Assembly (NCBI GenBank): GCA_947247005.1
Contig: OX365950.1
Location: forward strand, 10,490,720 to 10,554,719
Length of the DNA: 64,000 bases
DNA from: Spisula solida
Taxonomy: Eukaryota > Mollusca > Bivalvia > Venerida > Mactridae
Reading direction: 5' to 3'
Made by a program: the position numbers and the translations under genes
Part shown: piece by piece, positions 45,641 to 58,490 of the stretch
Layout: every line of letters begins with the position of its first letter
Position numbering within the stretch: the first letter of the stretch is position 1
The notes under the pieces: generated by a model
What the model was told of the DNA's origin: nothing
Seen by the model: the letters and a program-made list of their open reading frames with translations, nothing else
The model's database searches: none

Positions 45641-46940
45641 ATGTTCATCTGTGTGTTCGGCATTTTGCTGTGTGTTTGTGGTCTGTGTTATTTCTGTTTT
45701 CTGTGATTGATTGTGTCAGTTAAGTGCTTCCTCCACTCTTCCTTTTTTATCTTTGTGTAATACATTTACTAGATAGTTTGGACATACTGTATTTCTAGTG
45801 AATTGATCATTTGTCTTCATGTGTGGAAAGACGTTTATCGTAGCGTAACCATCATGTTACTTTTCGATCACTCAGTTTGACACAACAGCTATGTTAGCGT
45901 AGGGAACATTAAATTAAATGAGAATATGTCACATCCCATGCGTAAATTACTGTAAATATCTCCAAATTTAATTATTATGTTTCATTACATTTGTAATTGA
46001 TAATGATATTAATCACGTACAGCAAATGTTCTGATTATTTTACTACATGGGCTACAATGAATGCTATCATTTTTAACAGTGAATTATTTTACTAAGATAG
46101 AAAACACTAATGTGTTTTTATTAATGTATGCTCCTTGTATTACCAATCAGTGTTCTCTCCTATTCCAGAGTGCTTTTATCATTCGTACTTTCTTTTTTTT
46201 TGTTTCGGTTATATCTCAATGTATCTTAATGTGTGTTATCTCAATTTGCTACAGCATGCTTTAGTTGGTTTCAGTTTTCGGCACCAATAAAAAATATCAT
46301 CCCTTTGGTCGTGTCGGCTTGGTTCATGCATTATGTAAGCAATTCATTATCAGCGTCCGGATGTAAACTGCAGACTGTTCTCTTGTTTGATTGTTTTTTT
46401 ATTGCGTCTAACAACTGTGACAGTCGTAAGGGCCTGTCATTCATTGTCTTCCCTCCTTTATACCAGACGGACCAATGATCTACGACTACGAGGAAGGACA
46501 CAGTTGTGTGATAGGAGGAATCCGGGTTCGATATCCAGGTTTTGCCGGATAAACCCATTGATTTTCTAAGTAAAGTTCCCGGTGTAAAGCAACTACAATG
46601 TATACAAGCGAGTCTAGTTGGGTGGGCGACACTGTACAGCGTTTCCGTAATTAACAAGTATCCGGACAAGAATCAAACGCAGGGAACTCTCGATTCGAAG
46701 TCAACAACTTTATCCACTGGATGACGCGCGACCTATAATATTGCTATTAAAATTTAACAAAGACAAAACCCTTGAAATACTAACAAGTCCTTTTTTTGTC
46801 AACAATAACGAACATCAAGCATCGCATGGATTTGAATTTGAATAAAATAATAGGATTTGTATAAATAATTTATTTTAACTATGTGAAATGCATGTGTTGT
46901 TTTGGATAAACAGACATTTAGGTTATAGCTTATATTGCTT
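45641..46940. other. Intergenic sequence, nothing firm
   Basis: A tRNA-B-box-like GGGTTCGATATCC occurs near 46525 in a slightly GC-richer patch (46440-46730), possibly a decayed SINE, but no cloverleaf or partner copy was found. Confidence 0.35.
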
Positions 46941-47053
46941 TATGCACACTCATTTTGCTTAGGAGTAATGGAAATATGACTAGGTGTAAATGCAAACGTT
47001 GCAATTGTTGTCTTATCGTACAATGACATTACGATAGTATGATAAAGAGGAAT

Positions 47054-47400
47054 GGATGAAATTGTCTGTCGAAAACAATTAACACCAACAAGTTCATAAA
47101 ACGATGTTAAGGGAGAAGTTAAACTCAATACAATGCGATTACAGTTCTTACAAATTGTATTCCAATAGAGATTTAAATCACGCAGTGTTGTGGATGAAAT
47201 TGTCTGTCGAAAACAATTCACACCAATAAGTTCACGGAACGATGTTAATTGGAAAATTAAACTCAATACAATGCGGTGCATGTAGTACGTTCATTGTATT
47301 CCATTCGAGATTTAAATCACGCAGTGTTGTGGATGAAGTTGTCTAATCAAAATGACACAAAACCATTCTGAGCCAATCCCATAATAAATGTAATGGATTA
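47054..47400 (+). repeat. Tandem duplication, 138-bp period
   Basis: GGATGAAATTGTCTGTCGAA occurs at 47054 and 47192, with a third start at 47331. Each unit contains AACACCAA, AACTCAATACAATGCG and TTTAAATCACGCAGTGTTGT. A related single copy lies at 49875-50100, linking this to the segmental duplications further right. Confidence 0.85.
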
Positions 47401-47431
47401 AAGAAAATACATAAATACAAGGGGCGTTTTT

Positions 47432-47611
47432 TAAGTTACAGAAACGTTTTCATAGAATTTAATTGAGACGTTTGCGCTTAAACATGTTTATAACGTATGG
47501 CCACTGAAAACCTTGCGCGGGTAGCTATTGCTGGCGTTACTATGACAGCAGTACCATTTTGTATGATACGCCTGTATCCGTTAAATTCACAATTCAATAC
47601 GTATAATGATT
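47432..47611 (+). repeat. 180-bp direct repeat flanking a DNA element, left
   Basis: AAGTTACAGAAACGTTTTCA ... GTATAATGATTTTT matches 48639-48823 with small differences. Both copies contain CCTTGCGCGGGTAGC and GGCGTTACTATG. Confidence 0.85.
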
Positions 47612-48638
47612 TTTAGCTCCACTATTCGTAAAATAAGGGGAGCTATTGCAGTCACCCGAGCGTCGGCGTCGGCGTAACACTTTTGTTAAAGTTTAGGTAC
47701 AGGTTCTTGACATCTTATATTATCTAAGTCCTTTGAGATGTTGCTTTGATGTGGTTTTTTAACCTCTAATATCTTCATAGTGCATTGGCATATTGCTTTG
47801 ATACTTTGCATACTTGTTGACCATCAAGGTGAAATTATGCCCCCGTTTTTCAACTTAGTGCAAATGTTAAAGTTAAGGTACAGGTCTTTTCACCTCCGAT
47901 ATTTTCAAAGTGCATTCACATATTGCTTTACATACTTGTTCACAATCATTACCACAACCCCTACACAGGGGTAGGTAACTCTATCAAGCATTTTGTTGAA
48001 AGTATGCCCCCTGTTGGACTTGGAAATGCAAATGATAAAGTTTAGGTACAGGTTTTTTAACCTCTAATATCTTCAAAGTGCATTGACATATTGCTTTGAT
48101 ACTTTGCATACTTGTTCACCATCATGACCCCAACCCCTACACAGGAGTTGATAACTATTTAGCATTTTGTTGAAATTATGCCCCCTTTTGAAGTATGAAA
48201 TACTTATTTGTTTACCTCCAATGACCAAGAGGACCTACACATGAGTAGGTAACGGTCTTGTATAATTTGTCCAAATTACCCCCCCCCCTTTTTCCGACTT
48301 GGAAGCCCCAACCTCTACACAGCAGAGGGTAATGCTGCTGTTATGAAGCATTTAGTTCTGAATATATAAAGAGTGTACTATCCTGCGCTGCGAATAGTGG
48401 AGCGCGCTGTTCGTGGACACCTCTTGTTCGTTATGTTATAGAACAAACTTCAAAAATCTTCTTTTCTACAATACCAAAATACTTCTTTTCTTGAACCGCT
48501 TGATGGATCTTCATAAAATTTGGTCTGCAGCATCTTAATAAGGTCCTTTCTCAAATTGAGAGGCTACAGTTTCAAATGAAAAATATCACGAGCAAGGAAT
48601 TCAGGTAAGCGATTCAGGGCCATCATGGCCCTCTTGTT
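47612..48638. mobile_element. Putative DNA element with GCTCCACTATTCG inverted ends
   Basis: AGCTCCACTATTCG (47615-47628) and CGAATAGTGGAGC (48391-48403) are inverted. Between them are three diverged units of roughly 180-200 bp containing TTTAGGTACAGG, CTCTAATATCTTCAAAGTGC, ATTGCTTTGATACTTTGCAT and CCCCTACACAGG. A further segment to 48638 ends GGGCCATCATGGCCCTCTTG, a GGCCATNATGGCC palindrome. No transposase. I recall similar repeats from bivalves; class is not certain. Confidence 0.55.
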
Positions 48639-48823
48639 TAAGTTACAGGAACGTTTTCATAGAATTTGAGTGAGACGTTTGCTAAAACATGTTAATAACG
48701 TATGGTCAGTGAAACCCTTGCGCGGGTAGCCATTTCAGGCGTTACTATGGCAGCAGTGCCGTTTTGTATGATACGCCCTCATTCGTTCGATTCATAATAC
48801 AATTCGTATAATGATTTTTTCTA
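48639..48823 (+). repeat. 180-bp direct repeat flanking a DNA element, right
   Basis: Partner of 47432-47611, in the same orientation, directly after the element. Confidence 0.85.
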
Positions 48824-49267
48824 TTTAGGTGCGAATTGTGAAGTAATTTCAATACACAATAAACATTACATAGCACTCTTCCCGGAACTATACTAAACGT
48901 CCGTCGTGCATAAAGTGGAAATTTGAAATCAAGCTAATGTTGTATAATGAGATGTTACAATTATGCAGCACAACGAGGTTAAGCGCATGTATATTCAACC
49001 ATGCAGCGCAGCAGTTGTACGTGGTTCTCGACAGAGATATACGCATTTTTGAAAAAAATTTACGCGGTTTCGACTACGTTACTGTTACTGAAATTATTAT
49101 GTGTTCACAATTAATCCGGTCCCCAAGGTGACCGATTTCATGGCAAAGGTCGGCGCATACAGATCGGCGACAAATCGCCAAACATTTACAGATCCCGTTC
49201 GGAGACGACCTGCAGGCAAACGGTAATCGGTATATGAAACAAACTATTCCGTGATACAGATTTTTAC

Positions 49268-49575
49268 CTCATACTGATATCGGGATGTTAGCCTGGTATC
49301 GAAGAGAGTCCAAGTTCCGGCAAATGAACTGATACTTTTATTATCGCCATATTTTTTGTAACCTTCAGGGGGTATCAGAAATACATCGGTTGCGCATAAT
49401 TTTACGTTGCTGTTTTCCGCTTTACACACAATTGTTGTCTTATTTGCCATGCCGATTTCGTGAACACATTGACAGATCGAAGGCATTGTTCCAAAGGAAT
49501 GTATTATTCTTATGACTTGCGATGTCCTTGTTGGAGCTTTGTCAGGAATACAACTGCAGACATCTCTATTAAATT
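49268..49575 (-). CDS. Candidate internal exon, unknown Cys-containing protein
   Basis: On the minus strand a 308-bp open segment is bounded by acceptor TTTGTTAG and donor GAG|GTAAAA. It encodes about 102 residues with several Cys (VCSCIP, SICQCVHEIG, TIVCKAEN, VKLCATDVF) and FAGTWTLFDTRL near the end. The composition is less AT-rich than its flanks and codon choice looks gene-like. No family recognised; the Cys spacing would suit an extracellular domain. It enters in phase 1 and leaves in phase 0. Neighbouring exons were not identified. Confidence 0.4.
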
Positions 49576-49874
49576 CTAACAAATTGTCAACAGTTTAATA
49601 ACCGGTCGATTTGTGTCTTAAAGACCTTCTTATCGCATCGAATCCATATGACGAGTTAAAACATTTTGTCTGGTACAGTAATATGGGTTTGAATTAAAGA
49701 ATAATACCTATAAATAATTCATTAAAATAATGTAAAATTCCGTTTCGGTTTTGGTAATTTAAAACTGTAAAAAAATAGAAAAATCTAATGATGCTGTGAA
49801 CACAGTGTAAATGAGAACTTTGCAATTGCTGTTTCTGTGTAAAAGTGTATAACGAAGGTGTGAGAGAGAGACAT

Positions 49875-50100
49875 ATATGAAACGTGTCTGTCTAAAATAA
49901 TTAACACCAATACAATCTTCATGGAGAATTGAAATAAAACTCTTTATACAATGCGATGCATGTGAGATATTTACGCGATACTTACAAATAGTATTCCATT
50001 TAAGATTTATATCACGCAGTGCCGTGCATTAAATTGTCTAATTAAAGTGACACAAAACCAATCAGAGCCCATTCTATATTGGATTTAAATCCGTTTAAAT
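49875..50100 (+). repeat. Diverged copy of the 47.05-47.40 kb unit
   Basis: Shares GTGTCTGTCTAAAATAATTA, ACAATGCGATGCATG and ATCACGCAGTGCCGTGCATT with 47054-47400, then GACACAAAACCA. Confidence 0.7.
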
Positions 50101-50572
50101 ATTTACAAGTAATGAATTGAATAAAACATGTTACATAAAAAGAACTTTGAATCAAGCTTTATGGGCAACAGTGTGTATGTTACGTTAATGCCTAACAGCT
50201 AGGTTAAATACACGTGACTATGTAGTTTTATGCGGTGAACGTTTTGACAGCGTAGTCCTCAGCCTTCTTAAGTGTTGTACGCTGTTTTGGGCAGCAAAGT
50301 TTAGATTCCGGTACATTATGATAACTGAGATAAAAGATCAAAAGTAATTTTAATAAGCTTCATACAATACAATATTTAGACCGGAAATACATTAGATGAG
50401 CTTTCAACTTTAAACGTCACTCGCTTAGACGGGCGTCATATACGGAATCGGTCTTTAGAATGAGAATGATCGAATAAGTATATCATATATTCTTGATATT
50501 TTAATATAACGGAAATTGTGTATACACATGAACTCTCTGTCTTGCTAAATACTGAATAAATGGTAGATTTAT

Positions 50573-50893
50573 TTAATATGTACAGAGACAAGAGCCATTT
50601 GTTGGAGCATGGTGACGTTCGAATAGTTCACGGTTTATGTACATGCCGTCATTGACGTCATTCGTGTGCGGCGAGTCGTATGTACCCAAGGTTGCGAAGC
50701 CGCTGATATCTCTACAAATACTGGATGGATATTTATGAAAGAGTTTAAGAAAGAGGGAAAACAGAAAGTTAATATTGATATGACCCATTTCCGTCAGGAG
50801 TTTATGTAAATTGCTAGCTATGTCATTCGTTTTGCCGTTCCAATTCTTCAGTTCATTGAAATAATCATTCATGAACAAGATAATGTTGTCCAT
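50573..50893 (-). CDS. Candidate small ORF or 5' exon, unknown
   Basis: Minus-strand ATG at 50893, open for 106 codons to a TAA at 50573. The peptide begins MDNIILFMNDYFNELKNWNG, includes HININFLFSLFLKLFHKYPS and TLGTYDSPHTNDVND. GC content is visibly above the background and codon use is mixed, as in real exons. No signal peptide or known motif recognised. It lies 1 kb upstream of the exon candidate at 49.3-49.6 kb on the same strand and could belong to the same gene, though no clear donor was chosen. Confidence 0.33.
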   Translation of the reverse strand: MDNIILFMNDYFNELKNWNGKTNDIASNLHKLLTEMGHININFLFSLFLKLFHKYPSSICRDISGFATLGTYDSPHTNDVNDGMYINRELFERHHAPTNGSCLCTY

Positions 50894-51943
50894 ATGATGT
50901 GTATAATTGCATATTAAAAGCAGATTTTATTTAACGGGATAGTGTCCTGTTTATTTATCCGATACAAGCAACTACTGTATGTATCCGACAATTCATTCAA
51001 TTTTAAAATAGTGTTTCAGTTTGATCATTTGCCCTCATTTGAGAGAAAGTACTGTCATTACGTAATGTAAAAAGTATCTTATAATATCTGAGCTTGACAT
51101 CACGTTTTGTTAAAGTAGACAACATTCAATTAAAGAAGAACTTGTGGAATGTCTAAATTTCATTCAAACTCTCAATCATCATGCCACATGTATTTCTAAT
51201 TAAATTGTAAATTGGTAATAGATTAAATCACGTTCATCAAGCACAATGATCGCTTGTTTTTTGAAATTTATAGGACGTGTTTAATTAAACTGTGTATAAT
51301 TACAGTTGTTACATTTCACGCGAGTTTTGTAATTTCCTGATTCTGCGAGTATTTCTAGCACAATATTTATTACAATATTCGTACACAGAAATTGAAATTC
51401 GAAGATTATAGAAACGCAGTTTTTATTTGGCTGTTGCTTCTTGTTTTGCTTCATGTCTTGGAATAATTTTGGAATAGAACATCTCAATTTTCAATATTAT
51501 ATGCCAGATAATAATTATGTGGAAAGCATACTAAATATATTGATATGAAAAATCTACATTTCGGATTTGACGTAATATTTAACGCTTATTTCAAGACACC
51601 GGACAACATATCCCTCAGATAAAAAACGGACAAGGAAAGCAACACTCAACGTACACAGTATAAAGCCGAGCAAGAAAATGTAAAACAAAAAAAGCGGACA
51701 ACTTAAACTGCCGAGCACTGAAAAAACATAAGCACAGACCACAATTACACTACTGAACGAGAAGCCGTCAAAACGACGAACGTCCAAGTCACTAGGACAT
51801 CTTAAATAAAACATCTGTATCTGATATCGGACAGGATAATGTTGTAGAGCTGCAACATTTGCATGAAAGCATTTATCGACGTATTCAACGTGATAAATTA
51901 TTTTAACCGGCTTATATTCTTTGTTTGCCTGTTATATACCTTG
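50894..51943. other. AT-rich stretch with a repeat fragment
   Basis: No exon recognised. The segment near 51620-51745 (AAGCCGAGCAAGAAAA, GCCGAGCACTGAAAAAACAT) resembles 57450-57545, a further fragment of the local duplicated family. Confidence 0.4.
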
Positions 51944-52160
51944 TATAGTTCAGTTAGGATATTGTGACAGTGACGTTGCAGTTTATGTGTACGCAAAAAA
52001 TCACTTCCATTGTCTAATCAGGTAGAGCGAAGTTTAATATGTTAGTTCAGCATTGAAATTATAGTTGTTTGTACAGTATAAGCCTTTATAATTGGTTTTA
52101 CACCGTTATAGTGGACCGCTGCGTCACTGGATTTTTATCCTGACTGGACTATATATACAT
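51944..52160 (+). repeat. P-C module pair, direct copy
   Basis: Matches the minus strand of 1982-2195. P has GATATTGTGACAGTGACGTT and TACAGTATAAGCCTTTATAA; C has TTTTACACCGTTATAGTGGA, CGCTGCGTCAC and GGACTATATATACATTG, a TATA-like word. The pair could act as a promoter, as inferred for module B. Confidence 0.7.
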
Positions 52161-52297
52161 TGTATAACTCCAACGCGGTATTGGTACATGTATAAATGTA
52201 TGGTCATATTGGAAAAGGGATTATCTTTACAATGAGTCCCCAAATTTAAATTGATTTGGTGAATGAAAGTGACCATTTCTCACATCTGATAAAATAG

Positions 52298-52370
52298 CTC
52301 AGTGGTTGAGCTATGGAGAAACAGTAATGTTTTAGCCTATGCAGACACAAGTTCGAGCCCTACATATCTA
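52298..52370 (+). other. tRNA-like element (A and B boxes)
   Basis: TAGCTCAGTGGTTGAGC fits a D-arm with A box, and AAGTTCGAGCCC fits a B box at a normal distance. The anticodon arm and acceptor stem do not pair well. It is best read as a tRNA pseudogene or SINE head. Confidence 0.45.
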
Positions 52371-52508
52371 GATAGTTTTTAATTATTTTTAACTCGGAAC
52401 TTAAATGTGGAGCAAAATTACGTTTGTTTAATTATTATTTTCACATTAATCAAATGCATTATGCGAGTAATTGTTTTATTTCTTAACATCTGTCTACACA
52501 TTTTATAA

Positions 52509-52758
52509 CATGAACAAATCAAATAAGATAGTTGCTACTGCGACACACACTGACACAGCATTGACAACAAAGTTTAATCTCCAGAAACTTCGATCGTGTA
52601 GAAGATCACGAGAAAATTGTGAATACGACAATAAAAGTAATGTATGTGCATGTATCACATTTATAAGTCATTACATTAAAGGAAAGACAAACGAAGAACA
52701 CGAAGCATTGAACGAGGATCGCAGGGGTGTTAGGCGACTACCCACTCCTTTACGCTAA
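52509..52758 (+). CDS. Questionable small basic ORF
   Basis: From the ATG near 52509 the frame encodes about 82 residues including LRSCRRSRENCEYDNKSNVC and a C-terminal RRGVRRLPTPLR. It lies 350 bp downstream of the P-C pair. No signal peptide in frame. Unknown; may be chance. Confidence 0.2.
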
Positions 52759-52759
52759 G

Positions 52760-55350
52760 ATGTTTCATACAAGTTGTCCTGGTAAAATTATTTGAATAGA
52801 AAAGACATACCTCTGTTCTACCCAAATATATGTAATGGTCAGTGATTTCTGTTTAAATTGACATTGCAGATTATCGCGTTGCAATTATACAGGCTTCTAT
52901 AATACAGATAGCATTGTTTATGTGGATTAACGTAAAAATATTCACTATTATTATACAAGCTAAAATATAGGGAAACTGCTAATGATTTAGGAATTTCGTG
53001 ACAATCAGATGGATTTGACTGGAACTCGGACCAATCGTATTGAGTCTAGTGGTGTGAAATATTTCTCGTGGTGTTATACGATAAAAGACAAAAACAAACT
53101 GAATGGCTTAGGTACAGCTGTACAAAAAGTCTGAAAACGATGTTTTAGCTGTCGAAAATATAATCAACCAAACTCTCAACCAAAAAATTTCAAATGCACA
53201 TAATAGAGTTACGGTGTTTGTAAAAAGAAAGACCGGAGTCGTTCAAATAGATGGTAACAAAGTTATGCTCCGAAGAAATGCTGTAATAAAATACATGTAC
53301 TAGTATATCAAAGGGAAATAATTAAAAATGTGAATAGTTCAGTAACCACTAGATAAATAATTGCGCCTAATTGTGTGGCATTACTTGGATACTCATTGTT
53401 TATGATCACAAGTGAGTATACACGTGTATGCATCATGGATGAAACAACGTCAACGCCTAAAACTAGAAACTGAACGATTGTTAATCAATAGTATGAATTT
53501 GGAACATCAACAATGCAAACCATTGAAATGATTAAATGAGTAGAATGTCGTGGCATTAAGCAGATTCGTGTTCCGTTACAGAAAAAGTAGTTTGGTGTTG
53601 ATAGGCACTGATAAAAGCTTTTATCAAGGGCAATTTGGAACATCACTGTAACCCAATAGTGTGAACAGTGGTGCAAGACACATTGAAAGAACTGTGGCAT
53701 TAGAGTTGTTCTTAATCCCAAGGTGACAATACAGTATATACAAACTATTTTAAGTGTGTCCTTCAGTTAAAATACTGTGTAGAAAGTTGACGACATCGAA
53801 ACGTCGTCACAGCGCGACCCGCCCCCATGGTACATAGTAGATTTAATGTTTGATAGATTTCAAGCTAACGCTTGAGAATTCGCATATTTCTTAGTGATCA
53901 ATGAAACATTATTCACAGCAATTTAGTTTTTTAAATTTCTGATTTGCGCGCCGCTATAAAAAAGTCCTATAATTTCTGGAATTCCCACATACTTATGGCA
54001 AAAAACATGCATGCCCAGTTTCCAGTCATTCAGACTCATTGCCACAAAGTTGTGCTGTAAAGTAAGACACCACCTCTTCCGATGCATCCTATGACATCGC
54101 AGACCGAATTAACACGTATATGTCACATAGCCATACAACACTATAACTCTTTACGAATGGGATTTTTCATTTTCTGTTCTTTCTAGCGCCTTTCGCAATC
54201 ACTCGGCCTCTGTCCAATTCGTACTTCTCTTTACATCCATTTAAAACGATGTTTGCCACCTTCTTTAACTTATATGCACCTTGTTGAACCAGGTTGGCAT
54301 GTGAAAGTTGGGTTTTTAACTGTTCATTTTGTTGTTCATATTTATCTGTAGACTTGCACTTGTAATGTGTGTGTTATGTACTGTTTACTTCGTGATCTGC
54401 TGTTTCTGGTGAATGTTGTCTTTCCGTGTATGATGTGTTATTTTCCATTAAGATGTCCTTGCTTCATTGTGCGAAAGCGATGTCGGATATTACACGACAC
54501 ATGTGTGGTAATTTAATTCACAATATTTCGTAAACTGTTAAATGTTTAAAGTGGTAACAAATGAGAATAAACGATGCATTGGTGAGAACTTGTATTAGTT
54601 ATATTGGATGTAATTGTTATTCCGATGATGTTTCAATGGGACATCGGTGTAAATTGCTATCCATAAAACTTGACATGTAGACAATGACGATAAAATATGT
54701 TAATGGACTACCGCAAAATGTCATGTCTGTAGGTTTTATCTCTACTTATTTCCGGCAGGAATTCATGTAAATTGTAGATATTTTTGTCGTTACAATTGGT
54801 ACAAATATGGATCTCTGATTTAACAATTTACGATTACGTAAACATTCATATTGCCTGATGTGTATAAATATTAGTAAAACAGCTTTTATTTTATGAAGTA
54901 GCGTCCTGAATGTGTATTCGATACTTGTAACCTATTCAGAACTGTTAGTTTTGAGTTAGATCGTTTGCATTAAATTTATAAATGATTCTCAAGCTGTGTT
55001 ATAATGTTTAGAAGCTTAGTATCACATTTAGTTCGAGAACAGAGCATAACATTAAATGCAAATTTGTCACAACCTTTGAATATGTACATTGCATGAAATA
55101 CATCATATCAAACGTGCTTTTAATTAAATGATCGCTTCCTATGCATTTTTAGGATGCATACATTAATTAAATAATGTAATCGATAGAAAATTGAACTTAA
55201 AAATCCTTTAAAACTTCATTTATTTTTTTGCAAAAGATTATTTATAAAGCGATGTTAAATATTGTGAAAGCAAGCATTTTAATTTTAAAGATGTCGTTTA
55301 ATCACATGACTTATTTGAATAAAATCTTGCTAAACAAAGTTTCGTCTATG
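52760..55350. other. AT-rich stretch with one duplicated fragment
   Basis: No exon recognised. ATATGTTAATGGACTACCGC near 54700 matches 56716 and 61937, marking a further partial copy of the segmental duplication. Confidence 0.4.
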
Positions 55351-55359
55351 TTCTTACTC

Positions 55360-55740
55360 TCACGAAATTAATGTTGGCAGAAATACAAATAACGCTGGCT
55401 CTGGCCGTAATTGTAAACTATACAATACTTATATGATAGAAAATGAATTATATCATTTTATGCTATGCTGTCCGTTTTATTCTAAATTACGTATTATGTA
55501 TACTATTCCCGGATCATGGAATGCATTGAACTTACAACTAGTACCATTACAAATTTAGTTAAATTTATATAATGCTATGTTAAGACGCTCAGTAGCCAGT
55601 TATGCAGTTGCTTCGTCAACTGTTATATATCTCTGTGAAATATTAGATTTATGTCATGTGTTTGTATATTTTTTATATGTACCATCGCTTCGTATCCCTT
55701 TTTCTTTTCTGTATGTTTATATTAGCTTATTTCAATGAGG
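55360..55740 (+). pseudogene. LINE C-terminal fragment (zinc-knuckle end)
   Basis: An in-frame stretch reads HEINVGRNTNN, then NCKLYNTYMIENELYHFMLC and CPFYSKLRIMYT, ending at a stop near 55560. This is the same type of C-terminal domain as in the LINE at 8.7-8.9 kb (DELHFLCKCPCFNDLR), here with one knuckle Cys altered. Only the tail is present, consistent with 5' truncation. Downstream LRRSVASYAV continues the resemblance in another frame. Confidence 0.65.
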
Positions 55741-56645
55741 ATTACGTTTGTTTACATACTGATACATGTAGTACTCTTGACAGTTTTATTAAGGAAAGTC
55801 TTTATTTTGGTACCATCTAATGTTTTTTGCTTTTATTATTTTACCATTCTGGTTTCACGGACACCTACGAAAATGAATACGCGAAGTTGAACCCACTCTC
55901 CGTTGTTTATTACCATATACCTGTGCCGTGGTTAATATTTGAACTATCTGCACAGTGGAGAACAAGTGTCATATGATGAAATAATCTACAGCGTTGTCAA
56001 CTGAAACTGACTTAAAACGTTCGTTCCTGAAGGATTATTAAGCTCGCCAGAGGCTCGCTTAACAAAATTAATTTCCAGAACACGTTCAAAGTAAGTTTAC
56101 ATCAATGGACAACTTGTGAACGATCCTCTTCACTAGTGAATGGTAGACACGACTATTGTCATATCCAATATGTTTGATACGAAACTTATTCACGTTTTAA
56201 CACTTCTCTGTGTCTTCTTGTTTGATATTCCTGCAATTACGAACAAATAAGCGCAGACATGTTATATTACATTTACACGCAATTGTTCTTACATCGCCAG
56301 ACTGCACGGTCTGTTACATTCAGTATTTCGTCCATGGCTGAGCTAGTTATAATGTTGTTTAGTTGTTTTCGTCGTTTTAGGCACTTCAACATGTTAAGAG
56401 ATTAAACTGCTGACAAAGATTTAACGTTTTTGGAAAACCTCTCAACGAATGAAATGTCTAGGCTAAGTTGTTCATGTTATGTAAGTGATGTTCATTTGAC
56501 GTGTGTGATAAGTCTAAAACTACTACACTGACAGTTAAATGAAGAGTCAGATTATTTAGTGTAGTTATTTTGCATTTAATGATAAGAGTAACAAGTTATG
56601 TGTACATTTGTTACTGTTGAATTAGAGAGGACTGTCATTACGACG

Positions 56646-57476
56646 GCTTGGCAATGATACCTTGATGTAAATTTCTGTCTTTAGCAATTGGCATTTGAAG
56701 AATAATGATGACATATGTTAATGGACTACCGCAGTGCCATGTCAGAGTGAACTTCACATTATTTATTCACAAACGTATCTTATGTAAGATTAAGATCACG
56801 TGCTGCTAAATCGTCTTAAATGAAAGAAGACAAAGCCATTAAGGACCAATGCTAAGATTGATTTGGAAATTAATCATTCGGCGGCTAAATATCGGTGATG
56901 TAATTGGAAACCGAGTGCTCAATGGGTTAAACCGAAATGATATAGTCTAACACGCCTTATATGTCGAATGGTGAACATAATACGGACGGAGTGTTACTAG
57001 CAAAGCTAACAGGAAAAGAATTAAACCCCCAGTGGCACTAATAATTCAGACAAAATTTTCTAAAATAAAGTATAATACTCATCTAAATACATAAACAACG
57101 CGGCTAAAAACACATGTTTACACAACGTACTAGGGAGGAAAGAACTTAAGGTCAATTCTTAACTGTATGAGTAATATATTAGAAGGGATTTTTTCAGTTG
57201 GATTTCTGTATCGCCAATCTTTCTTTCAGTGATAGACAATTCTTGTAACACGAGATCATTTTATCAAGACTGTCAACTTGTTGTACTGTATGATTGGTAA
57301 TCCTACCATATTATCTTCTATATCGATAATGTATATTTATATAAAAGAAAATGACCATCACATTAACGAGACAACGCCCACGCATACCCGAGCAATATCC
57401 ATATAAAACCCCTATGGCACTGGATTATGCATGCTCTTGGTAAAGAGAAGCAGTCAACAGACTACAATAGGTACAA
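56646..57476 (+). repeat. Segmental duplication D1, copy A
   Basis: Aligns with 61869-62677 over about 800 bp from CTTGGCAATGA through TATGTTAATGGACTACCGCA, GTAAGATTAAGATCACGTGC and ATTTCTGTATC to GGTAAAGAGAAGCAG. Offset is about 5.2 kb. Diverged, with many small indels. No coding frame is conserved between copies. Confidence 0.9.
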
Positions 57477-57756
57477 TGCTTGCCTGAACTAGCCGAGCAC
57501 AGAAAACATAAAAACATAAAAGGCACAATGTCCAACTATACAAATTATAATCTTCCCATGTACAAACTGTCGAAATTCTAAATTAACTTGAAATTTAATT
57601 AATTTAAATTAAAAGCTGTCAGAAGTCCTAAAAAGTAGACAAAAAAAGAAAAAGCTCAGTGTCAAGGTTGCAGCTAAATGAGCTAGTTTCAGCAATACAT
57701 ATGAGCCGAATGCCCCCAGGTGAGTGACCTACTTTGAACAAATAGTAATCACATTT

Positions 57757-58245
57757 GCATAACTGCAAATATATACTTAGTAGTATTTTACTTGTCCAGC
57801 AAATGTAAAACTGACAAAGAAATGTCTATTTTGTGAAATACACATATTAAGATAATACTAGTATAGCTGAATTGGTCGAGCAGGATATGTAATTATAGGT
57901 AAACAAATTCGCAGTCAACCACACGCCACAAGCGAACATTTTTATATTACAATACTACATTTAGCATCGAAACGAATAGACGTGGAGCATATTCGTGTTA
58001 TTCAAAAACATTCTTTTGTATGTATTTCATAATCAATCTAATCGACGAAAATTCTAATGACACATACAGAACCGTGGCGCTATAGCTCATCTCGCATGCA
58101 AGGGTAGTTGGTCACGACATTCGACTAAATTGATATCATAAATCTTTACTACCGACATATTGCTGTTAATCGATTGATGGAGATTATTATTACAACCTAG
58201 ATAGGCTTCTGTTTTACTTATACAAATATGTCACGATATACCAAA
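57757..58245 (+). repeat. Segmental duplication D2, copy A
   Basis: Aligns with 63494-64000 from TCCAGCAAATGT, AACTGACAAAGAAATGTCTA through CACACGCCACAAGCGAAC to AATATGTCACGATAT. D1 and D2 are in the same order in both copies but about 0.5 kb further apart in copy B. Confidence 0.9.
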
Positions 58246-58299
58246 GCTGCCCGTTTCGCATCCACATAACTCAGTAATGTTTAGGACCTGAAACTATGA

Positions 58300-58490
58300 A
58301 TTTCAGCCCGTATTACAGCTAAATCCAGGTCATATAGGTTTTATAACTTAGACTATTGTATTCAGCTTCTTATTACTGAACATTATGTATTTCAATGTTT
58401 TATAGCTGAAACAAAGTACATGTACATTGTATTTCATTTTTTGACAGCTGGGACTTATACTTTCAGCGGTTGGGTTCATTTTCTCGTTCA
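58300..58490 (+). repeat. Diverged CAGCTGAAAC run, paralogous to 45.52-45.64 kb
   Basis: TTTTATAGCTGAAAC, TTTTTTGACAGCTGGGACTT and TTTCAGCGGTTGGGTTCAT follow the same order as at 45.5 kb. Confidence 0.5.

Noticed and set aside
46480..46560. tRNA-like B box (GGGTTCGATATCC)
   Set aside because: No D-arm, anticodon arm or acceptor stem could be paired, and there is no second copy in the window.
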